The position numbers and the translations under genes are program-made. Of a stretch of DNA of 64,000 nucleotides, positions 48,421-54,792 are shown piece after piece (positions within the stretch are counted from its first letter, which is position 1; each line of letters begins with the position of its first letter). This stretch comes from Rubrivivax rivuli (GTDB taxonomy: Bacteria > Pseudomonadota > Gammaproteobacteria > Burkholderiales > Burkholderiaceae_C), in assembly GCF_004016505.1 (NCBI RefSeq), contig NZ_SACR01000003.1:434001-498000 (forward strand). The letters run 5' to 3'. The notes beneath the pieces are model-generated. The model did not search any database and was not told the origin of the DNA. It worked only from the letters and a program-made list of their open reading frames with translations.

Positions 48421-49053
48421 TCAGAAGCCGAGGCTGGCGAGCAGGTCGTCGACCTCACCCTGGTTGGTGACCACGTCGGTGCGGCCTTCGGCGTTGACCA
48501 CCGGGCCGTTGAGCACGTTGGGGTCGACCTTCTCGCGCTGATCGGGCGGCACCACGCTCACCAGCAGCTTCACGAGGCTGTCTTCCAGCTCGTTGGCCAG
48601 GGCCACCACCTTGGCCACCACCTGGCCGGTGAGGTCGTGGAAGTCCTGCGCCATCATGATGTCGGTGAGGTGGCCGTCGATGCGCGCGGTGCGCGCCTCC
48701 ACGTCCTTCACGAAGTTCAGCACGGCGCCGCTGGCCACGGCCTTCACCGGGTTGGCCACGATGGCGTCGGCCATCTCGCGGGTGGCGGCACTGATGGCGG
48801 CGTGGTCGGCCTTGGCTTCGTCCACCGAATTCAGCACCTTGTCGGCGGCTGCGGCGGTCTTCTGGGCGATGTAGGTCAGGCGGCTGCGCGCGTCGGGGAT
48901 GCCGTCGGTGGCGATCTGCAGCTTGGGCATCACGCCCAGTTGCTGCATGGTGTCGTGCAGAAGGCGCGTGATCGAGCCGATCTGCTGGAACACCTCGGGC
49001 GACACCGCCAGGGGTTCAGCAGCTTTCAGGGCCCCAATGTCTTCCATCTTCAT
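48421..49053 (-). CDS. cheZ: CheY-P phosphatase CheZ
   Basis: 210 residues, a helical hairpin with a C-terminal peptide. The active-site segment AQDFHDLTGQVV has Asp140 and Gln144, equivalent to E. coli Asp143 and Gln147. The CheY-binding tail VDDLLASLGF is almost identical to E. coli. It removes phosphate from CheY to reset the motor. The start MKMEDIGALK is preceded by GGAG. It lies 28 bp after cheY. Confidence 0.96.
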   Translation of the reverse strand: MKMEDIGALKAAEPLAVSPEVFQQIGSITRLLHDTMQQLGVMPKLQIATDGIPDARSRLTYIAQKTAAAADKVLNSVDEAKADHAAISAATREMADAIVANPVKAVASGAVLNFVKDVEARTARIDGHLTDIMMAQDFHDLTGQVVAKVVALANELEDSLVKLLVSVVPPDQREKVDPNVLNGPVVNAEGRTDVVTNQGEVDDLLASLGF

Positions 49054-49081
49054 GTGCTTGCTCCGGGCTTGCGGCGGTTGG

Positions 49082-49480
49082 TCAGGCGGTGGCCGCCAGC
49101 TTCTGCAGGATCTTCTGCACCTTCTCTTCCAGCGTCGCCTTCGTGAAAGGCTTGACGATGTAGCCGGCGGCGCCGCTTTGTGCCGCAAGCACGATGTCTT
49201 CCTTGCGTGCCTCGGCCGTGACCATCAGCACCGGGATGTGCTTCAGGCTCTCTTCGGCCTTCACGGCCTTCAACAGCTCGAAGCCGTTCATGTTCGGCAT
49301 GTTGATGTCCGACACGACGAAGTCGTATTTCTGCGCCTTCAGCATGCCCAGGGCGACGGCGCCGTCCTCGGCCTCGTCGGCGTTGTTGCAGCCCATCTCC
49401 TTGAGCAGGCCGCGCACGATGCGGCGCATGGTGGAGAAGTCGTCGACGATGAGGAACTTCAGGTCGGTGGGCGTGCTCAT
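49082..49480 (-). CDS. cheY: Chemotaxis response regulator CheY
   Basis: 132-residue receiver with all CheY residues: Asp13, Asp14, phosphoacceptor Asp58 ([12 protein letters not shown]), Thr88, Tyr107 and Lys110 (GYIVKPF). Phospho-CheY binds the flagellar switch. It has its own sigma-28 promoter inside the end of motB, and cheZ follows. Its kinase gene cheA is absent from this cluster. Confidence 0.97.
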   Translation of the reverse strand: MSTPTDLKFLIVDDFSTMRRIVRGLLKEMGCNNADEAEDGAVALGMLKAQKYDFVVSDINMPNMNGFELLKAVKAEESLKHIPVLMVTAEARKEDIVLAAQSGAAGYIVKPFTKATLEEKVQKILQKLAATA

Positions 49481-49515
49481 GGGGCAGAACCTCGGCAGGG
49501 TGGAGTCTTGTGGGT

Positions 49516-49542
49516 TTATCGGAGGGCCGGCGTGGGACTTGA
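49516..49542 (-). promoter_or_regulatory. Sigma-28 (FliA) promoter for cheY
   Basis: On the minus strand TCAAGTCC (49542-49535), an 11-nt spacer and TCCGATAA (49523-49516) match the sigma-28 layout (TAAAGTTT-N11-GCCGATAA; TCAAG variants in betaproteobacteria). The final TAA is the stop codon of motB. The cheY start is 36 nt downstream. Confidence 0.75.
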
Positions 49543-50484
49543 GGGCCCATTGGCACCGCTGCGCGAGGCATCGGGTTCGGCCGCAGCCGGTGCTTCTTCG
49601 GGCAGGCTCGGCGTGGTACGGAACAGCGCGTCTTCGGCCTCGCGCGTCATCACCACGATGCTGATGCGCCGGTTGGCCGGCGATGCCGGGTCTCGGCGGT
49701 CGAAGGGGTTGCTGGAGGCCAGGCCCTGCACGCGCAGCACGTGCTCTTCGGGCAGGCCGCCGGTGACGAGCTCGCGCCTTGACGCGTTGGCCCGGTCGGC
49801 GCTGAGTTCCCAGTTGCTGTAGCCGCGCTCGCTGCTGCCGAAAGGCAGGGCATCGGTGTGGCCCTCCAGCGTCAGGCGGTTGGGCACCTCGGCGAGGATG
49901 CCGCCGAGTTCGCGCAGCAACTCCCGCATCGCAGGCGCGACGCTGGCGCTGCCGCTGGGGAACATCGGCCGCCCCTCGGCGTCGACGATCTGGATGCGCA
50001 GGCCGTCGCGCGTCATCTCCAGCAGGATCTGCTTGCCCAGGCCTTCCAGCTTGGGGTTCGCGGCGATCTTCTTCTCGATCTTCTCTTTGAGGTTCTCGAG
50101 CCGCGCGATCTCGGCGCGCGTCTGCTCGGCCTTGAGCTGGTGGATGTTGACGGTGGCCCGCGTGGCCTCGATCTCGCCGCGCTTGACCTGGCCGGTGCTG
50201 CGCGTGAGGTCTTGCCCGCCGCCCTTGACGACGTGCGATGAGTCGCCCGAGCCGCTGCCACCGTTGAGCAGCGCCAGCTTCAGCGGCGAGCCGAAGTAGT
50301 CGGCGATGCCCTTCTTGTCGCCCTCGGTGGTGCTGCCCAGCAGCCACATCAACAGGAAGAAGGCCATCATGGCCGTCACGAAGTCGGCATAAGCGATCTT
50401 CCAAGCGCCGCCATGGGCCGCATGCCCACCCTTCTTGATGCGCTTGATGATGATCGGCTGGAGCTTCTTCGCATCACCAGCCAT
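49516..50484 (-). CDS. motB: Flagellar stator protein MotB
   Basis: 322 residues. A single N-terminal membrane helix ([21 protein letters not shown], about 29-49) has the proton-carrying Asp34, a plug region ([11 protein letters not shown]) follows, and an OmpA-like peptidoglycan-binding domain (about 165-285) contains [26 protein letters not shown] and RRISIVVM. The C-terminus is Pro/Ser-rich. It anchors the stator to the cell wall. It is 18 bp after motA. Confidence 0.97.
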   Translation of the reverse strand: MAGDAKKLQPIIIKRIKKGGHAAHGGAWKIAYADFVTAMMAFFLLMWLLGSTTEGDKKGIADYFGSPLKLALLNGGSGSGDSSHVVKGGGQDLTRSTGQVKRGEIEATRATVNIHQLKAEQTRAEIARLENLKEKIEKKIAANPKLEGLGKQILLEMTRDGLRIQIVDAEGRPMFPSGSASVAPAMRELLRELGGILAEVPNRLTLEGHTDALPFGSSERGYSNWELSADRANASRRELVTGGLPEEHVLRVQGLASSNPFDRRDPASPANRRISIVVMTREAEDALFRTTPSLPEEAPAAAEPDASRSGANGPSSPTPALR

Positions 50485-50502
50485 GACGGGCCTCCAGCAG
50501 CA

Positions 50503-51363
50503 TCACTTCTTGCCCTTGACGTGGCTTTCCAGTTCCGCGAACGTGGGGCGAACCGTGCTCAGCAACACCTTGCGGCCGAACTCGATGGCCACCTGCGGCG
50601 CATAACCCTGCATGCTGGCCAGCAGCGTGGTCTTGATGCACTGCAGTTCTTTGCCGCCTTCCTCGACCTTCTGCTCCAGCAGGCCGGCCACGGGCTCGGC
50701 AAAGGCATAGGCCAGCAAGATGCCCAGGAAGGTACCGACCAGGGCCGAGCCGATCATCGCGCCCAGCACCGCGGGCGGCTGGCCCACGCTGCCCATGGTC
50801 TTCACCACGCCCAGCACGGCGGCCACGATGCCGAAGGCTGGCAGGCCGCCCGCGATGCGCTGGATGGCGGCCACCGGCGCGTGAGCTTCGTGGTGGTGGG
50901 TCTCGATCTCGCTGTCCATCAGCGATTCGATCTCGTGGGCGTTGAGGTTGCCCGAGACCATCATGCGCAGGTAGTCGGTGATGAACTCGGTGACGTGGTG
51001 GTCGTTGCCCACGCCGGGGTACTTCTGGAACAGCGGGCTGCTGTGCGGGTCTTCGACGTCCTTTTCGATGGACATCAGGCCTTCCTTGCGCGCCTTCTGC
51101 AGGATGTCGAACAGCAGCGCCAGCAGTTCCATGTAGCGCGCCTTGGTGTACTTGCTGCCCTTGAAGCAGCTCAGCGCACCGGCGATGGTGGCCTTGATCA
51201 CCGTCATCTGGTTGTTCACCAGGAAGGCGCCCAGGGTCGCGCCGCCGATCATGGCCATTTCCCAAGGCAGCGCCTTGAGGATGGGGCCCATGTTGCCGCC
51301 GTGCGCGATGAACACGCCGAAGACGCAACCGAGCACGACGACCCAACCGATGATGACGAACAT
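50503..51363 (-). CDS. motA: Flagellar stator protein MotA
   Basis: 286 residues with four membrane helices (about 3-20, 34-50, 169-190, 200-222) and a large cytoplasmic loop that contacts FliG (RYMELLALLFDILQKARKEGLMSIEKDVEDP). The conserved prolines are in PPAVLGAMIGSALVGTFLGILLAYAFAEP and GGLPAFGIVAAVLG. It powers rotation with MotB. A sigma-28 promoter sits about 60-85 bp upstream. Confidence 0.97.
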   Translation of the reverse strand: MFVIIGWVVVLGCVFGVFIAHGGNMGPILKALPWEMAMIGGATLGAFLVNNQMTVIKATIAGALSCFKGSKYTKARYMELLALLFDILQKARKEGLMSIEKDVEDPHSSPLFQKYPGVGNDHHVTEFITDYLRMMVSGNLNAHEIESLMDSEIETHHHEAHAPVAAIQRIAGGLPAFGIVAAVLGVVKTMGSVGQPPAVLGAMIGSALVGTFLGILLAYAFAEPVAGLLEQKVEEGGKELQCIKTTLLASMQGYAPQVAIEFGRKVLLSTVRPTFAELESHVKGKK

Positions 51364-51421
51364 GTGGAGTGATCCGCGTGGCTTGCCGCCCAGGCACCAG
51401 GCCCACGGCGGTCTGCTGGTG

Positions 51422-51448
51422 TTATCGGCCGCCTGACGCCGGGATTGA
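51422..51448 (-). promoter_or_regulatory. Sigma-28 (FliA) promoter for motA
   Basis: On the minus strand TCAATCCC (51448-51441), an 11-nt spacer and a perfect GCCGATAA (51429-51422). The last three bases are the TAA stop of the methyltransferase gene. The motA start is 58 nt further on. Confidence 0.8.
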
Positions 51449-52273
51449 GGGGGGCCGGCTGGGCGCCGGCACAGCCACCGGTGCCGGCACGGGCTGGTAG
51501 ACCCAAACCGGCTTGCGGCCTTCGCCCTGCAGGCAGGCCACCGGCACCACACCAGGCACGGCGAACTCCAGGCTGACCAGCCATGCGCCAGGGGCCATTT
51601 CCGCCATGGCCTTGGCGTGGGCCCGCGCCATGCTCTCGGGGCGCTGGAAGAGGTAGACGAGATCGAAGTCGCACCACGGCACGGCCCACATGTCACCGCG
51701 CCGCACCTGCACACCGCGGCAGCGCCAACGGGTGGCCCAGGCGAGCAAGGGGCTCCATTCCACGCCGCTCAGCGCGGCCTGGGGCCAGAGGCAACGCAGG
51801 GCCACCAGGCCGTGGCCCAGGCCGCAGCCGGCGTCGTGCACTTTTCGAGGGGTGCCGACGACGCGCTCCAGGCCCTGCAGCGCGTCGGCTGGGGTGGGGA
51901 ACAAGGGTGCGTCGCTCCAGGCGCGAAGCGGATAGACGGCAAGCACGGGCAGCAGCAGCAGCAACCACACCCACGACGGCAGGGTGCCGGCAGCCCCCAG
52001 CACCCAGGCCGAGAGGGGCAGCCCGGCCGCCGCGATGGCCTGGCGCCAGCGGCCGCCACAGCTCAGCGCCGCGGCGGTGCTGGCAGCCAGCGCCACCGCG
52101 AAAGCCAGCGCAGGCGGCAGCCCCACGGCTGCCAGACCCAGCCACAGCGCCCAGGCACCGCCCCACACCGCCACGGCGGGCAGCGGCCAGGGCAAGCGTC
52201 GCGCCCAGCCACGCGGCGCGAGCCGGGCCGGGGCCGCCGTTGCAGCGATGGGGGGCGTCGACGCAGGATTCAT
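51422..52273 (-). CDS. Membrane-anchored class I SAM-dependent methyltransferase
   Basis: 283 residues. The N-terminal half (about 31-118) has three to four hydrophobic helices (WPLPAVAVWGGAWALWLGLAAVGL, LAFAVALAASTAAAL, WVWLLLLLPVLAVY). A methyltransferase core starts at 145 with the SAM motif VHDAGCGLGHGL, followed by LSGVEWSPLLAWATRWR (acidic residue after beta-2) and GDMWAVPWCDFDLVYLFQRPESM. The target is unknown. It lies between flhC and motA, where other Burkholderiales usually have nothing, and shares their strand. Possible roles are modification of a membrane or flagellar component, or an unrelated passenger. Confidence 0.8.
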   Translation of the reverse strand: MNPASTPPIAATAAPARLAPRGWARRLPWPLPAVAVWGGAWALWLGLAAVGLPPALAFAVALAASTAAALSCGGRWRQAIAAAGLPLSAWVLGAAGTLPSWVWLLLLLPVLAVYPLRAWSDAPLFPTPADALQGLERVVGTPRKVHDAGCGLGHGLVALRCLWPQAALSGVEWSPLLAWATRWRCRGVQVRRGDMWAVPWCDFDLVYLFQRPESMARAHAKAMAEMAPGAWLVSLEFAVPGVVPVACLQGEGRKPVWVYQPVPAPVAVPAPSRPPSIPASGGR

Positions 52274-52314
52274 GCTGCGGACGAGTGTCGGTGGCAGCGC
52301 CGAGGGCCGGGCCC

Positions 52315-52325
52315 GGATAAGCGGG
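52315..52325 (-). promoter_or_regulatory. GATAAGCGGGG motif upstream of the methyltransferase gene
   Basis: Second copy of the 11-mer found upstream of flhB, in the same orientation relative to its gene, 42-52 bp before the start codon. Candidate operator or promoter element. Confidence 0.3.
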
Positions 52326-52355
52326 GTGCCGGCCGCCCTACTCTGCCGCCCGGCG

Positions 52356-52383
52356 AAAAAAAACGGGTCCCGAGGGACCCGTT
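52356..52383 (-). terminator. Rho-independent terminator of flhDC
   Basis: On the minus strand AACGGGTCCC pairs with GGGACCCGTT (perfect 10-bp inverted repeat, 52362-52371 and 52374-52383), immediately followed by eight T residues (52363-52356). This is the clearest intrinsic terminator in the window, about 155 nt after the flhC stop. Confidence 0.9.
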
Positions 52384-52505
52384 GAAAGCACAGAAGACTG
52401 TGCCAGGAGGAGACGAACGAAAAACTGGGGAGATGCGGGATGGGACACCCAAACCGCCCCGATGGTTCCGGTATCGGCGCGCCGCGCGGGCACTTGACAC
52501 GACGA

Positions 52506-52523
52506 GCGTGCACTTGTGCACGC
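52506..52523. repeat. Small inverted repeat after flhC
   Basis: GCGTGCAC (52506-52513) and GTGCACGC (52516-52523) are a perfect 8-bp inverted repeat with a 2-nt centre, 14 nt after the flhC stop. It could be an operator or a transcript hairpin. The rest of 52274-52536 holds only the terminator and the GATAAGCGGGG motif. Confidence 0.35.
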
Positions 52524-52536
52524 ACATGGCGAAGCT

Positions 52537-53091
52537 TCAGTGCGCGTGAGCGGCCTCGCCGCCCAGGCTGCCCGCCAGCTTGCCCTTGCCGGCACGCGCC
52601 GGCGGGTTGCACAGGCCACAGACGTAGTGGCGCGCGATCTCGTGCGGGTGGGTGACGAAGTGGCCGCCGCACTTGCTGCAGGCCGTCATCGTGAGCATGC
52701 CGTTGTCGACGAACTTCACCAGGCGCCAGGCGCGCGTGACGCTCAGCAGCGGCTCCAGGCCTTGCGCCTGCATCTGCTCCAGGTAGAGCTGGTAGGCCTT
52801 GATGACGGTGTCGATCTCATCGAGCGCGGCCGTCTTGTTCAGGTACTCGTGCATGTTCAGGAACAGGCTCGAGTGGATGTTGGGCTGCCAGGTCATGAAC
52901 CAGTCGGTGGAAAACGGCAGCTGGCCCTTGCTGGGGCTCTTGCCCGCCACTTCCTTGTACAGGCGCAGCAGGCGCTCGTAGCTCAGGTCGGTTTCGCTCT
53001 CCAGCACCTGCAGGCGCGCGCCCAGGTTGATCAGCGTGACCGCACGCTCGATCTGCTTAGCTTCGGTGAGGATGCTCTTGCTGCGGGCCAT
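52537..53091 (-). CDS. flhC: Flagellar master regulator subunit FlhC
   Basis: 184 residues. The zinc site is Cys138, Cys141, Cys158, Cys161 (CSKCGG...YVCGLC), matching E. coli Cys137/140/157/160. FlhC gives the FlhD4C2 complex its DNA contact and starts class-II flagellar transcription. GGAG precedes the start. It is separated from flhD by 122 bp containing repeat copy B, an unusually wide gap for this operon. Confidence 0.97.
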   Translation of the reverse strand: MARSKSILTEAKQIERAVTLINLGARLQVLESETDLSYERLLRLYKEVAGKSPSKGQLPFSTDWFMTWQPNIHSSLFLNMHEYLNKTAALDEIDTVIKAYQLYLEQMQAQGLEPLLSVTRAWRLVKFVDNGMLTMTACSKCGGHFVTHPHEIARHYVCGLCNPPARAGKGKLAGSLGGEAAHAH

Positions 53092-53137
53092 GGTGTTTTC
53101 TCCGTCCTGTGGTGTCTGTCTTGGATCAAGTGCCTTG

Positions 53138-53211
53138 CACGGAACCGGCTCTGCCGGGCCGTCGCAAGAGCCCCCTCGGGGGGTGGCGAGCGATAGCGAG
53201 CCTGGGGGCTC
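53138..53211 (-). repeat. Dispersed ~76-bp repeat, copy B
   Basis: The reverse complement reads GAGCCCCCAGGCTCGCTATC... to ...CCGGTTCCGTG, matching copy A at 48309-48384. It begins 2 bp after the flhD stop in the sense orientation of flhD, within the flhD-flhC gap, and carries the same mini-hairpins. Confidence 0.75.
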
Positions 53212-53213
53212 CG

Positions 53214-53537
53214 TTACGCCGCCTCTTGATGGCGGCCGGCCATCAGGATGCTGGCGTGCAGGCGGCTCATGCCGTCGTTGGCGCTGCCCTTGCCGTGGTT
53301 GGTGAGGAGGTTCCACACCATGTCGTCGTCCATGCGGAAGCGGCACAGCAGCGTGTTGCCGGTGGCCACCTTCATCATCTGGGCGGGGGTCAGGCTGCCG
53401 ATCAGCGCGGCGGTTTCTTCGCTCACGCCCAGGCGGAACAGGGCCTGCTCCTTGTCGGCACGCACCAGGCTCTGGGCGAGCATCAGGTACGAGAGGTTGG
53501 CTTCACGGATCTCGGCGAGGATCTGGTCGGTGTTCAT
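53214..53537 (-). CDS. flhD: Flagellar master regulator subunit FlhD
   Basis: 107 residues, all helical: MNTDQILAEIREANLSYLMLAQSLVRADKEQALFRLGVSEETAALIGSL..., the usual FlhD start. It dimerises and joins FlhC to activate flhBA and other class-II operons. First gene of the motility regulon; its control region lies in 53538-53870. Confidence 0.96.
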   Translation of the reverse strand: MNTDQILAEIREANLSYLMLAQSLVRADKEQALFRLGVSEETAALIGSLTPAQMMKVATGNTLLCRFRMDDDMVWNLLTNHGKGSANDGMSRLHASILMAGRHQEAA

Positions 53538-53873
53538 GGTGCGGCTCCGGGGTTCGTCTTCGGTTCGTCGTGGTAGCTGGTGGAGGCCAGCCGATGAAAC
53601 GAACTGTAGGAGTCGGAACTGGGATGCAACATCAGCCCATCTCCGTGGCTGGAGTCCCTGTTTTGCCAGCGGGCGTGTCAGGCAAATTCCTACAAAGCCC
53701 CCCGGCCCCGCCCAAAGCGCCGCCGGGCCGTGATGCAGATCACGGCCCGGCGGGCTGGGGGGTGGTTTTCAGCCACCGCGGGGGCGGCGGCTGTAGGGCG
53801 AGGAGCCCGCTGCCTACGCGCGCTCGATGGGCGTGGACTTGGATGACGCGCGCTCGATGCGCGTGGACGTGGG
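53538..53873. other. 336-bp flhD upstream region
   Basis: The longest non-coding stretch in the window. From flhD outward it holds a probable promoter zone (weak TTGCAT/TACAGT pair on the minus strand, about 53590-53625), an A/T-richer pocket (53690-53700), a 15-bp perfect inverted repeat with a CRP/FNR-like core (53720-53753), and two non-coding units of a 30-bp tandem repeat that extends into folE2. Confidence 0.6.
53720..53753. promoter_or_regulatory. Perfect 15-bp inverted repeat with CRP/FNR-like core
   Basis: CCGCCGGGCCGTGAT (53720-53734) pairs with ATCACGGCCCGGCGG (53739-53753) around GCAG. The centre GTGA-N6-TCAC (53730-53743) matches the CRP core and TGAT-N4-ATCA the FNR core. It can equally be a strong terminator-like hairpin after folE2. 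It lies about 190 bp upstream of flhD. Confidence 0.55.
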
Positions 53874-53897
53874 TTACGCGCGCTCGATGCGCGCGTA
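53815..53897. repeat. 30-bp tandem repeat across the folE2 stop codon
   Basis: Three units with an exact 30-bp period (53815-53844, 53845-53874, 53875 to about 53897), each with the core CGCGCGCTCGATG. The third encodes the folE2 C-terminus (YARIERA plus stop); the first two lie just beyond the stop. Confidence 0.8.
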
Positions 53898-54674
53898 AGC
53901 CGAGTGGTTGTGGATGGACTCGAAGTTCTCGACATCCACGCGGTAGCGGCCGATGCGCGCATCGCTGTTCAGGCGCAGCGCGACATCACGCACGAGGTCC
54001 TCGACGAACTTCGGGTTCTCGTAGGCGCGCTCGGTGATCCACTTCTCGTCGGGCCGCTTCAGCATCGGCCAGATCTCGCTGCTGGCGCTGTCTTCGGCGA
54101 AGCGCACCAGCTCGTGCCAGGGCACGGGCTGCAGCAGTTCCACGCGCAGCGTCACCAGGCTGCGCTGGTTGTGCGCGCCGTAGTCGCTGATCTCCTTGCT
54201 GCAGGGGCACAGGCTCTTCACGGGCACGGCCACCTCGGCGTGCACCCGGGTGATGCCAGCACGGGTCTCGCTGATCCAGCGCCCCTGGTAGTCGAGCAGG
54301 CTCTGCAAGCCCGACACGGGCGCACGCTTGCGGATGAAGAAGCTGAAGGCCGCCTCGATGCGGCCCTCGTCTGCGCCCAGCTTGTCCAGCATGGCGGCGT
54401 GCTTGGCGCGCAGCGAGGCGGCGTCCAGCGGCTCGCCCGAGAGCGCCAGCGCATCCAGCCAGGCCACGAAGCGCGACATGTGCGTGCCCTTCTTCTCGGC
54501 CGGCAGCGCCACGTCCAGCGCCCACAGCGCGGCGGTCTGCTGCACGGCGCCGGCCACCTCGATGCTCAGCGGGTAGCGCACGTCCTTCACCCCCACCCGC
54601 TGGATGGCGAGGTGGCGGTCGTCACGCTCGCTTTGCGTGTCGGGGATGTGCAGGGCGTCGGTCATGTTCGTCAT
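53874..54674 (-). CDS. folE2: GTP cyclohydrolase FolE2 (type IB)
   Basis: 266 residues. It converts GTP to 7,8-dihydroneopterin triphosphate, the first step of folate synthesis, with a Mn/Zn-flexible metal site. Key features are VKSLCPCSKEISDYGAHNQR (catalytic Cys in 156-158) and the C-terminal RVDVENFESIHNHSAYARIERA. The start MTNMTDALHIPDTQ has Met4 as an alternative. It lies downstream of dxs. Its last codons are one unit of a 30-bp tandem repeat. Confidence 0.96.
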   Translation of the reverse strand: MTNMTDALHIPDTQSERDDRHLAIQRVGVKDVRYPLSIEVAGAVQQTAALWALDVALPAEKKGTHMSRFVAWLDALALSGEPLDAASLRAKHAAMLDKLGADEGRIEAAFSFFIRKRAPVSGLQSLLDYQGRWISETRAGITRVHAEVAVPVKSLCPCSKEISDYGAHNQRSLVTLRVELLQPVPWHELVRFAEDSASSEIWPMLKRPDEKWITERAYENPKFVEDLVRDVALRLNSDARIGRYRVDVENFESIHNHSAYARIERA

Positions 54675-54758
54675 AAGGGGCGGAAGGATGACAGCTTTTC
54701 CGCACCCGCAGCGTCACGCGGTTGATACGCAGCATTCGCCGGCTTCGAAGGCGGCCTG

Positions 54759-54786
54759 CCCAGGCCGCGGCTGGGCTCGGCCTGGG
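54759..54786. terminator. Hairpin after dxs
   Basis: CCCAGGCC (54759-54766) and GGCCTGGG (54779-54786) form an 8-bp stem, 7 nt after the dxs stop on the minus strand, with no U tract. The stem is nearly the same as the hairpin after mfd. Confidence 0.45.
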
Positions 54787-54792
54787 TCCGCT

